Part shown: piece by piece, positions 1 to 9,393 of the stretch
Layout: every line of letters starts with the position of its first letter
Numbering within the stretch: the first letter of the stretch is position 1
Assembly (NCBI GenBank): GCA_903772945.1
Contig: CAICTM010000436.1
Location: forward strand, 1-64,000
DNA length: 64,000 bases
DNA from: Seminavis robusta
Taxonomy: Eukaryota > Bacillariophyta > Bacillariophyceae > Naviculales > Naviculaceae
Direction: 5' to 3'
Position numbers and translations under genes: made by a program
The notes under the pieces: generated by a model
The model's input: only the letters and a program-made list of their open reading frames with translations
Databases searched by the model: none
Told to the model about the DNA's origin: nothing

Positions 1-1163
1 CGAGAGAACAGGTAGATTCGTAACTGCTTTTTGCAGAGCTAGAAGTCATCTCCTTGAGGAGGTTGTGTTTGTCGTCAGGCGTAGCAATGGCGAGCCCGAC
101 GAAGACCTTCTCATACGTCCAGCCACTTGATGGTCTGACGTGGAGTCTCAAATCCATTAGATGATTTGGACTTGAAGTGTACTTGGCGTGTTAGCATCTG
201 CTGGATAAGTCGAAGTTTGTAGGTGGTAGAGCAGAATCGTCGATTTCGCATCATCATCGAGGTCGATGAGAAGAAGGATTGGTTTGTCACGCAGCTGTGA
301 CTCGAAGCTGGTGTATGCGTCTTTGGCAATCTTCATGGTGAGGAATAGGTTGAGGGTAGCATGAAAGCTATTGTGTTTGTTAACAAAATGCACTACGCTA
401 AAAGCTAGTGTAAAGATCTTTCGAGTGTTTTGATTTTGAGAGAATGAAAGTTATGATTGAGGATTAGAAAGCTATGAAAACTAATCAACGAGAGAAGTCC
501 ACAATCAAAGGATCGTAGATCTGAACTCCCGCGGGGACTGTAGAGTGTGATAGAGTAGTTGTTGCGGTAGCAATCTACTCACTCCACGATCCAAAACGGA
601 ACGCGTGGAAGATTCGTCTAGCATTTATCTAGTAGCGTGAATCTCTCCACGCCAGCTAAATATCTACGCGATGTTTCACCATCGACCTAGTGTGACTAGC
701 GGTCATGAGAACCCTGTCTCAATGACTATTCACGAAAGACTCAGTCATGAGTCGAACTCAAACCCTATCTAGGATCGAGTCGCGAATAAGGCTAAGAGCC
801 GTGTATTGCACTTAGCTTGTGCTTAGCTTGTGCTTAGCTAGCTAGAAGTAGATCCCCCCTAGCTAGAAGCAGATTCCCATAGCAAGCTAGAAGCAGATAC
901 CCTAGCTAGCTAGAATCCTAGTTATATAGCGTTCGCTGGCTTTAGAGTTTTTCCTGGTAGAAGCAAATCCCCCTAGTAGGATGCATGTAAATAGCTTTAG
1001 CTGATTTTTAAAAGCACCATCCTAGCTAGGATACCTATTTAGTTTTGCTGACTTGTTTGTATTCTAACCCTACCCTTATACCTGCAGGGACCACCGTAGC
1101 AGGAAAAACAATTAAAGGGGTTGAGGGCTCTGGCAGCAAGACTGCCGAGGTAAAGCTACAAAT
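1..1163. other. gene-poor left flank
   Basis: I recognise no gene here. Two overlapping minus-strand open frames between 111 and 393 (78 and 72 codons) have no recognisable domain and may be the tail of a gene cut by the window edge, or chance. The right half is low-complexity and carries the degenerate CTAGCTAGAAGCAGA array described separately. Confidence 0.5.
811..980. repeat. degenerate short tandem array (GCTTAGCTTGT / CTAGCTAGAAGCAGATCCC)
   Basis: Three head-to-tail copies of an 11-bp GCTTAGCTTGT-like unit run into four or five diverged copies of a roughly 20-bp unit whose core is CTAGCTAGAAGCAGATCCC. Copies start near 838, 860, 886 and 910, with a further one near 957. The units share a CTAGCTAG core with many other intergenic parts of the window. 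No coding potential is seen. Confidence 0.6.
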
Positions 1164-3299
1164 TCACCTCTGAACAGCATTGGTCACGGCAGATTTTTTG
1201 TCAGTCTCGCGCTTTTGGGCGATAAACTCCTTGGCTTTTTGAATGGAAGCCAATCGAGGTGGTCCACTGGATGCCCTCGGCGGCAACGCCGCTCCCTTCT
1301 TGTGCTGCTCTCTATTAGCTGTTCGAGGCACCTTGAAACTAGCCGCTCGTTCAAACCCTCGTTTGGACCCATCAGGACGAGGCTGTGCGAGAGAAGCCAA
1401 TGCCGGCAGATATGTTCTCTTTGTTTCCGCTTCTTCCGAAGAAACACTATTGTCATCCTTGCCATCACCCAACAAATCTCTCAGGCTGTCCTGTTTCTTT
1501 TTCAGCGCCTGGTATCGTCGGCTGCTCTGCGACACTCGCGGTGCGACGACGGGAGACAAGGAAGCCTGAGGCCGTCTCAAACTCTTTCCGGAAAAACTTC
1601 GAGACTCGGGCCGCTCTTTGTGGCTGCTGGTCGTCAGCGTACTGGGACTTCGGGAGCGTCGCGCGTTGGCACTGGACCGCTTGGGCCTGGCATCATTAGA
1701 TCCCGAACGCCCATGGTGGCTGCTGCTGGTCAGGCTGGGACTATGGGAGCGTCGTGCATCGGCACTTGGCCGATTGGGGGCGGCGTCACCGGATCTCTTA
1801 CTTGAATCGGACTCGCCCGAAAACGCCGATCCTTGATGACGTACGGGACGTTCCGAAGGGCTGCGAGAATTGTTTGGACTGCGTTTCGCATCACAGGAGC
1901 ATTTTGGGCAGGCATCGTCGCTGGATCTGCTAGAATCGGACTCTCCCGAAAAGGCATTAGATCTCTGACTTCCATGAGGATCTCTGAGGCTGGAAGCGTG
2001 GGGACTGTTGGAGCGTCGCGCATCATCACTGTATCGTTTGGAGCTCGTTGACCGTGATACTCCTCTCGATCGCCGAGAATCCTGGGATCCATTGCGGTCT
2101 CGGCGAGGGACACGGGCGGGTTTTTCCGTTGATGTAGGGTTGTGATCTCCATTCTCCACACGGGGGCAACTGTGACTTCGTTCTACGCCTTCTCGGGTAC
2201 GCCTTGTGTGTTGTTGCTGTGGTTTTCTGGGACTCTGCCCTCTTCGAGTGCCTCGTATTCTTTCCTTATTATTGTGGTTGCCGTCAGCTGTAAACGATTT
2301 GTTGAGCGTCTCGCCCATTACGGCTGCTTGTAGCTTTTGCAGATCCTGATGATGGTTGCCAGCTTCATTTTCATCATCACCAATTAGTGAAAGTGACGCA
2401 CCGTGATCGGCTTCTTCTTCCTTTGCCTGTCGTCTGGATCTCATGACTTCTGCCAGGCATCCTGTTTGCCGGGTGCTATCTTGTGTGAATCGAAAGAACA
2501 AGTAGGAATCTTCAATCTGATGATCACCACAGACATGTTCCCAACAATGAAGCTTCTCATTCATCTCTCTGCACACTTGAAGCGCTTCTTCTCGTGTCTC
2601 CAACTTGAAAAATTCTTGGGCTACCGTCACTACATCTTGTGCCAAAAAACATGCCTTGTACGTTTTCAGCAGGTAGGTACGATCCTTCACCTCTACGGTC
2701 TCTTTCATGTGCTTGATAATCTCATAGTAGGTTTGTCGAGTGTATGCTGTAGACAGATTTCGCTTGAAGGCAGGAAGCTTGGGATCATCGCTACTACTTT
2801 GTTGGGCGGCGGAAGAATCCACGCCATCAGCACCAGCATTGTTATTGTCTTGTTGAGTGCTATCTTGTGTGAATCGAAAGAACAAGTGGGAATCTTCAAT
2901 CTGATGATCACCACAGACATGTTCCCAACAATGAATCTTCTCATTCATCTCTTTGCACACTTGAAGAGCTTCTTCTCGTGTCTCCAACCACAGAAATTCT
3001 TTGGCTACTGTCACAACATCTTTTGCCAAAAAGCACTCCTTGTATGTTCTGAGATGGTAGGTACGGTCCTTCACCACCACTGTCTCTTTCATGTGCTTGA
3101 AAATCTCATAGTATGTTTGCCGAGAAAACGCCTCGGACAGGTTTTGTTTGACGGCAGGAAGCTTGGGATCATCGCTATTACTTTGTTGGGCACTGGAAGA
3201 CATCGTGGTGGCGGAAGAATCCACGTCGTCACCAACCTGGGTGCTGTTACCGGTAGTAGTGTTGATGTGACGAATGTTGGGAATCGAAATGCTCAGCAT
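1164..3299 (-). CDS. double DEP-domain protein with Ser/Arg-rich tail
   Basis: An intronless gene of 711 aa. Residues about 55-150 and 183-278 are two near-identical DEP domains, each with the R-T-Y-x-L-x-T-Y pattern, a conserved F-L-A-x-D-V-V-T-V stretch and a final D-x-x-L-F-F-R-F. DEP domains usually dock signalling proteins to membranes or receptors. The two copies repeat at the DNA level with a 384-bp (128-codon) offset, so they arose by recent in-frame duplication. The last 400 residues are disordered and dominated by R-S, S-S-D and S-R-R motifs, resembling SR-rich tails that are phosphorylated. The start at 3299 opens the frame, and no signal peptide is seen. The partner is unknown. 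DEP assignment is confident; function is inferred only at the level of signalling or scaffolding. Confidence 0.85.
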   Translation of the reverse strand: MLSISIPNIRHINTTTGNSTQVGDDVDSSATTMSSSAQQSNSDDPKLPAVKQNLSEAFSRQTYYEIFKHMKETVVVKDRTYHLRTYKECFLAKDVVTVAKEFLWLETREEALQVCKEMNEKIHCWEHVCGDHQIEDSHLFFRFTQDSTQQDNNNAGADGVDSSAAQQSSSDDPKLPAFKRNLSTAYTRQTYYEIIKHMKETVEVKDRTYLLKTYKACFLAQDVVTVAQEFFKLETREEALQVCREMNEKLHCWEHVCGDHQIEDSYLFFRFTQDSTRQTGCLAEVMRSRRQAKEEEADHGASLSLIGDDENEAGNHHQDLQKLQAAVMGETLNKSFTADGNHNNKERIRGTRRGQSPRKPQQQHTRRTREGVERSHSCPRVENGDHNPTSTEKPARVPRRDRNGSQDSRRSRGVSRSTSSKRYSDDARRSNSPHASSLRDPHGSQRSNAFSGESDSSRSSDDACPKCSCDAKRSPNNSRSPSERPVRHQGSAFSGESDSSKRSGDAAPNRPSADARRSHSPSLTSSSHHGRSGSNDARPKRSSANARRSRSPSTLTTSSHKERPESRSFSGKSLRRPQASLSPVVAPRVSQSSRRYQALKKKQDSLRDLLGDGKDDNSVSSEEAETKRTYLPALASLAQPRPDGSKRGFERAASFKVPRTANREQHKKGAALPPRASSGPPRLASIQKAKEFIAQKRETDKKSAVTNAVQR
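2473..3140 (-). repeat. intragenic tandem duplication (two DEP units)
   Basis: Two direct copies of about 280 bp start at 2473 and 2857, exactly 384 bp apart. They differ by scattered, mostly silent substitutions. The reading frame is kept, so the gene gained a second DEP domain. The spacer between the domains is shorter and more diverged. Confidence 0.8.
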
Positions 3300-5721
3300 G
3301 GAGACTCTTTTCTTGGTGATTGGCTATAGCGCTATAGCGGTAGCAGGAGCTTGGAGTTGACTTTTTAAGTGAGACGAATGGGGATGGCGTCGTTATTGAG
3401 AACGGAGAAGTTACTACCGGTTGGAGCGGTCTATAGTGAGGATGGGGTTTTGAGGAGGAGGAGGGCAGGATAATGTTGTTATTGTTTATGAAATGGCATG
3501 ATCCGTCGACCCGTTTTGGTGTTGATTCATGGGGGCTTGGCTCCTCGTCAGACCACGCCGAAGCCAGAATGTCGCTGGGTTTCAAAAGGAATGGCACAAG
3601 AAGTATCAACCGGTTGAAAGCAGTGTTAGCACGTTAGCACGTTAGCACACAGCACACCGATGGTCAGGATGACTATGACTCTCAAAGAAGCCTTCTCTTT
3701 GATGAAGAGAACTATGCATAGGACTTGCAACAAGGACGAGGTAATAATTTCGTAAAGTCATATTTATATTATCTGTTGACGTTCTTGTATCATACTTATA
3801 TTACCTCGTCTACCTGTCATACAAAGTACCGGTACCCATGGAAAAAAGCCGAAAAGCCGAATTCTGGAAGGTGAAAGTACCGGCGGTCGCTAGTGTCAGT
3901 GGTGAATCCACTGTGGGCTTATTAGTACCGTTGACAGACTACGACTCGACTCAAAGAGCTCCCAAGAAAACCTGGTGCATTTCAGTGTTCTTTGGTGGTA
4001 AGAACTAAGAACAAATCTGAAACGTTGAAACAGCTGCTGTGGACAGTGGACTCTTGATTTGCGACTCCAGAGCTCCTGAGACGTTTGCTTCACGGGTGGG
4101 ACCAAGTGCCTGGTGCCTGATGTGCAATGGACTGTCACTCTGACTCAACTCGATGGCTGGCTAGCTAGTAGGCCAAAAGTAGCTGGCCAGGTTGGCTTTT
4201 ATTCCTGTTCCGTCAGTACCAGTAAGTGCTGATCCTGACGGTTGCTTTCTCGATTCAGCCACACCAGTAACTGTTTAGTGGCTGTGGTTGCAGGGTTGGA
4301 TCACATGTTGCAAGCAGTCTTCATAGCGACATCTGTAGCTGCAAACTCAACTGGCTTGTTGCCTTGATTGGTTATGGGGCTGAATGAGCAGTGAAGCTTG
4401 AGCTATGTCATGTGGACTGCCAGGGGGTCAGACTTAGGAAAAGGAAAGGGGAAAGTCAGGACTATGCATACGGTAGGTCCCTTGGGATCAGGAGCGCGAC
4501 AAACTGGGGACCAACATTAGGGCCAAAGAGCTTGGAGTTTGACCAAGTATCTGATGACCGGTATGGTAGCTGGCTGGGTTGCATTTTGCTCCATCAGTAA
4601 CTGGTGATCCTGATGGTTGCCTTCTTTTGATACGTGGCCGTAGAAAGTAAAGGATTCAATCATTCGCTCCAGTAACACTTAGTGGCTATGGTTGCAGGGG
4701 ATCACCTGCCATGTATTGCTGCAAAACAGGCATGTTACCTTGTTTGGTTATGCTGAATGAGCAGTCAAGCTTGAGCTATGCCGTCTTGCTTGATCATTCC
4801 TTACCATACAATGATGTTATTTGGGTTGCTTGCTGCTGAGGTTCAGGGCTAGCCACATTTCTGGATGAAGGTCAGGACGCTTTCGTGCACGGCACACTTA
4901 TGATTTTAAAAAGGGAAATAGCAGACCATTGGCGTTTGATTGCGAGGGATAGTAGCTCTACGGTACCCGTGACCAATGTCGGAAAGGATAGTACGCAGGA
5001 GGCAACAGCCGAACAACATGGGGCGTGATCTGAGAAGCAAAGAAGGCAACAACTAACTGCAGCAAAGGTTCTTTTGGTTCCAGCTCGCTCTGTGTGTCAA
5101 CTCGCTCCGGCGCAGATCCGCTGGCTCTTGTATTGGTGCCTGGCGCTACACACAGGTGGCTGACACTGCACACCAAGACCCACCAGATCACGCAACAAGA
5201 TCAAGTGACTAAATCCCGCCCACAAAAGTCTCAAAGGAATAATCTGCTTGTTGGAAAAGCAGTTGCTTTGCTAGACTTGGACGGCACGATCGATGACTTT
5301 GTGAGGCTCGAAGGTGGAGTTTCCTTTTGGCTGAGCGCGAAAGGACATCTCCTAGCACCAAAATCTGATATCCGAGTCCGCCTCGTCAACATTTGGCTCT
5401 TGGTGCTTTCGATGCATCCACCAGAACACTTGTGGACTTGTTTTGCACACAAGGAGTGGCTCGTGCCCGTTCTCAGTGGTTGGCCAACGACCTAAGTAAC
5501 AGTATCATTTGCTAAGTCTTTCATGTTGATACATGCTTACGGAAGTCACGCTCTCTAAATCGTTAATTACCTTGGCAGCTCTTGTGTGTTGTCGTCACAT
5601 TTTCATGAGAAGCACCCGCGACCTGAAACATAGAGTTTGATGCGAAAGAAGGAAGCTTTGATGTTACAAATCATCTCTCTTTGATCATAATTATTGAAAG
5701 GAGACCAAGAAACATTGATCG
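3300..5721. other. intergenic stretch with a diverged duplication
   Basis: No recognisable gene lies here. The open frame at 5094-5495 on the plus strand (133 codons) and an antisense frame at 5231-5452 have no domain, signal peptide or relatives that I can name. They could be chance, or a small orphan gene. The middle holds the non-coding duplication listed separately. Confidence 0.45.
4180..4780. repeat. diverged direct duplication, about 220 bp, offset about 380 bp
   Basis: Segment 4180-4407 and segment 4566-4780 align end to end. Shared landmarks in the same order are AGCTGGCYRGGTTG, GTGATCCTGATGGTTGC-like, CAGTAAC, TAGTGGCT-TGGTTGCAGGG, GGATCAC, TTGGTTATG and GCTGAATGAGCAGTSAAGCTTGAGCTATG (given in parts). 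Indels and substitutions are spread throughout, so the duplication is old. Neither copy keeps a long open frame. Confidence 0.65.
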
Positions 5722-7483
5722 ATGAAGATCTCAACCTTTGCTACGTTCCTCTTGACTGCTGGGCCCGCTGTGGTCGCTCGACCTCACCGCGTTCGAGGGC
5801 GCCGGCTCCAGCAACTGGTTGGGTTTGGCGGAGAACCTAACCCTTCTCGTCTACCTTTGGGACCGTGTCAGGGAGACTGTGATTCTGATGCTGACGTAAG
5901 TGAGGCAGTTCTGCTTTGAATTTTTTCATCGTTCCTTCTTTCTCATGTTTCTTTCATCCCATTCCTTCGGTCCAGTGCCAGCAAGGCTTGGTTTGTTTCC
6001 AGCGTGCTGCACCCCCACCGGGTGGCGCCTGGCCGGAAGTCCCAGGATGCATTGGAGGCAGCCAATTTACTGCCAAGACTGACTTTTGTATATTCCCTAT
6101 CTTGCCCGCTGAGGAATCACCTCCGCCCACGATTGCTCCGACATACTCACCCACGGAAAGTCCTTCGGATGTTCCGTCTTTGGCTCCTTCTGAGAAACCC
6201 ACCGCTTTTCCTACAAAGGACGGGGCAACTGCAGCCCCGAGTACTCCAACGCCCACAAATGGGCCAACGACCGAGACACCGTCAACGGCGCCAAGTTGGA
6301 ACGCTTACTGGGATCTTCCAGAAGCGGATTTCGTTGGAGACGGCCTTCCAAGTAGCGGTCTCTCTCTTGGTCTTTGCCAAGGTAAGCCATTATGGAAGGC
6401 ATACTGTAACACCGAGCGTGTTTTCTACCATTCGTCTCTAATACGTGTTTGTGTTGTTTCCTTAATGAAGGTGACTGCGATGTGGATGAAGATGTAAGGA
6501 GTTCCCTGATGCTTGGAATCTGCTCTATGTATCGCTGTATCGAGTTCTGCCTAACACCGCTCATTCTTCTACTGTCGCTTCATCATCAGTGCCTGGATGA
6601 GCTCGTGTGCTATCAACGTAGGTTCGACGAACCGATTCCTTGGTGTCGAGGAAACGCACTCAACAGTGTGGACTACTGCGTGAAACCGCCTCCAACCGTG
6701 GAAGAAGTTCCGCCAGCCACAATGTCTCCCACTACGATGGCAACTGCGGCGCCCACAGACATGGTTGTTGCCCTGCAGACTGTCGGCGATGAGCCTGAGA
6801 TGCCCCTCGGGATTTGCCAAGGTGCGTACTGGAATCCAGTTGTATCGCCATCTTTTTGTCCTCCTACAATGTTTCATCCGTTCATGACCTTCCTCGCTCT
6901 CCCCTTGGCTCATCAGGCGATTGTGACACAAATGGTGAGAAGTGACCGTCTTTGGGCAACCAACACAGTGCGCATGATCTAACCTCTTGTATTTTTACGT
7001 TTGAAAGATGACTGCTTGGATGATCTCATTTGCTTCCAGCGTGACCATGTCGAGCCGGTACCTGGTTGTGTGGGGACTGGCAGCGTTAGTTACGACTATT
7101 GCATCATTGATCCTTATGCCACGGCGTCTCCTACCATGGATCCTAACAGTACTCCAGCTCCTTCTGAACCAATCACAATGTCTCCTACCACCACCATGAC
7201 GGATGCTCCCACCACCAATACCAACACAGGTGCTCCCACGAACTGGGATCCTCTTGTTATTTCGGCATTCGAGCCACCCACCGCGTCGCCGACCTTTCAA
7301 CCATTGCTAGCCACTGTGGACAAGGATAGCGACGGCCCCTTGGGCTTGTGCGAAGGCAAATGCAAAACTGATGATGACTGCGAAGGAGATCTCATTTGCC
7401 TGGATCGAGACTCGGAAGATGAAGTCCCCGGATGCGGCGGAAGTCCCCACAAAGGCGATGACTACTGCATCTACCCCCTCTGA
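5722..7483 (+). CDS. secreted protein of four Cys-rich modules, six exons with two micro-exons
   Basis: Exons as I read them: 5722-5895, 5976-6381, 6471-6493, 6590-6821, 6917-6934 and 7008-7483, totalling 443 codons with all phases agreeing and GT-AG at every junction. A signal peptide (MKISTFATFLLTAGPAVVA) starts the protein. Four modules follow, each with the order P-L-G-x-C-x-G, D-C-D/K-x-x-x-D-C, L-x-C-x-x-R, V/I-P-x-C-x-G and D-Y/F-C, joined by Thr/Pro/Ser-rich linkers. Eight-Cys modules of this kind are frequent in diatom secretomes, but I know no proven function; a cell-wall or extracellular binding role is a guess. Modules 2 and 3 each contain an exon of only 23 or 18 nt; module 4 has no intron. 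The gene stands alone, well separated from the next gene on the opposite strand. Confidence 0.8.
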
Positions 7484-7777
7484 TTGCTCTGTTATTTGGC
7501 GGTTCATTTATATTCTGCTGGCAAAGACTCACGACGTTGTCACTAAGTATCCATATTATGATCAGACTGACTAGACACAGAACGCCCAAACCGAATATAT
7601 TCGTCCAAGAAATGCTGGAAAGACTATTAGCACAATGTTCGTTTTGAGATCGTGCTTGTATTAATTCAGCCGCTTTCAAAACAAGTGTAGCTGTCTCCGG
7701 GTGCTTCGTGCATGTCCAGCCCATGGAGCTCGGCAGCAGTGTAACAGCAGCTTTTTTTGTGGCTGACTGGTTCAGAT
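7484..7777. other. intergenic, 3' ends of two converging genes
   Basis: The Cys-module gene ends at 7483 and the SPRY-like gene on the other strand ends at 7778. A minus-strand open frame here (7392-7823) overlaps the last codons of the SPRY-like gene in another frame. It reads rather protein-like for about 60 codons (7640-7823), so an alternative spliced 3' end of that gene cannot be excluded. Confidence 0.35.
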
Positions 7778-8832
7778 CTAGAATTTGGTAAAAGCCTCTG
7801 GTATGCGGATCAAACGACTCCATTCTGTTTTCATTTCAGGCCCTGTAACAGTCAACATTCCGTTGTCCTTGTCTAGGGTGATTGTTGTAATATTTTTCGC
7901 TGTAAGCAAGTCTTCCAGGGAACGGATTACTGGGTTTAGAGGCAACGCTCTAGTCGACACGAACCCCGGGCCACAATCCACCTTTATTGTGGTCTCATTT
8001 TGCTGCAGAATGCTGGCAGTGCCAGATATTGTGTTTGAAATGTCAAAATAAATCTTGATCTCCTTATTGCTACCCTCGTTGATTAGTTCCAATAGAATAG
8101 GACGACAAAGATAATCACGTGGTATTTTCAATTGGTTCTTGCCGTTCCATGCCTTGTCGAGCTTCCAGTTGCCATAGAACCCAGTGACATTGGGAGTAGA
8201 GAGCTCTGTTGATGGTGAAGTCTCGGGCGCCTCCACACAGAGAGAAGCTGAACCAACGACCTGCAGGCACGGATAGAAGGTTGTGGTGTTATTGGACAAG
8301 CGAAAACCAGCACCAAGGCACTCTCCATTCTTGAAGGATGATACTGTACTGTCAGGGTTTCTCCTGGTGAGACCCTCACACCAATGACATCTCCTGTCTG
8401 AAAACTGGGGCCCCACCTATCTCTGAGGGAAGGGCCCCAGTTTTCTCTGAGGGAACAATAACTTCCATTGGTCAGATTTCCATTGTAGAACATGCCCTTG
8501 ATCTTATACCCAGGATTGATTCCATCCTCGCTAACGGCACCAAAACTGAGGTGGCCTTTCAGCTCTTGGATGGTTGCTTGCCAGTAGTAGTCTTGTGTGC
8601 AGGAAGCCTGCTCTGAATGATCCAGGCGAAGATTGAACTGCAATGGGTCATCAGAACCGGTGATCACCAAGTTGTTGCCTGTTTGCGTGAATGTAGTGCC
8701 AGTGTCGTCTGAACCATCGCCCACCCATGCCATTTCCTTGTTGTGAAGGGAGTTCTGTGCTGCTTCTAAAGATATGTAGTCTTTGCCTGGGCCTGGCCCG
8801 CCACCGGCTTCCGTTGATAAAATAGAGCCCAT
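7778..8832 (-). CDS. SPRY-like domain protein with a frame break
   Basis: Two minus-strand frames join into one protein. The first runs from the Met at 8832 to about 8345. The second continues to the stop at 7778. The N-terminal part has features of a SPRY/B30.2 fold: a W-Q-A-T-I-Q-E-L strand, a G-H-L-S-F-G-A-V-S-E-D-G turn, then G-D-V-I-G-V-R-V. The expected following strand and turn, Y-x-F-K-N-G-E-C-L-G-A-G-F, lies in the other frame directly downstream. No plausible intron lies at the junction: the only GT-AG pair would be 20 nt. A one-base loss or two-base gain near 8340-8350 is therefore the simplest reading, either a real mutation or a sequence error. SPRY domains bind protein partners. 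A triple W-G-P-S repeat (8395-8450) sits just before the break. Confidence 0.6.
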
Positions 8833-9393
8833 TGGAACTGTGAATGGAATCAGTTTTTTTCTGATACAGCGATGAGATTGGGTTGAGCGGAGAGCTATAA
8901 TAGCAGCTTATGATATCAAGCAAACATGCATGTAATGCTACAATTAAGTCGAATGCAAGAGTGTCTTTCATCAATGGGTTCGTGCCCGTACCAGTATCCG
9001 CGTACAGTATAATATCCTTGTCTCTGTCAACCGTGGATCCCCTCAGTTCGTGACATGGAATCTTTACTAGCTAGCATACCACTGTGTCGTGACTGCAATA
9101 ATAATTTGGGTCTCCCGCCAGAAGGGTTTCACAGCTGTTCACGGGATCTGTCTCAATTGTCTGTTCTGTTCTCCTGTGGCACCATCTGCATGCAGCCGAC
9201 TGTTCCTACCGATAGCTGTCTGGTTGTCTGGCACCATCTGCTGCCGACAGTTTTTCCGTCCCTTCCTTCTGGGATTCCTGCGACTGCTTCCTCCTCCGCC
9301 TTCTAGCTTGCTTGCAAGGATACTAGTACATGTAGCTGCATCCAATGCTATATTCTTCCATCACAAAACCTTTTTGATGGCTGATGTACAATC
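8833..9393. other. intergenic, shared upstream region of two divergent genes
   Basis: The region lies between the start of the SPRY-like gene (minus) and the start of the jacalin-like gene (plus), so it probably holds both promoters. Short frames at 9055-9415 show no domain. I see no other structure. Confidence 0.4.

Noticed and set aside
1215-1836. Several plus-strand frames of 70-200 codons
   Set aside because: They lie antisense to the Ser/Arg-rich tail of the DEP gene, where codon bias opens the opposite frames.
2403-3329. Plus-strand open frame of 308 codons
   Set aside because: It is the antisense shadow of the DEP-domain gene, whose minus-strand frame has clear domain conservation between its two copies.
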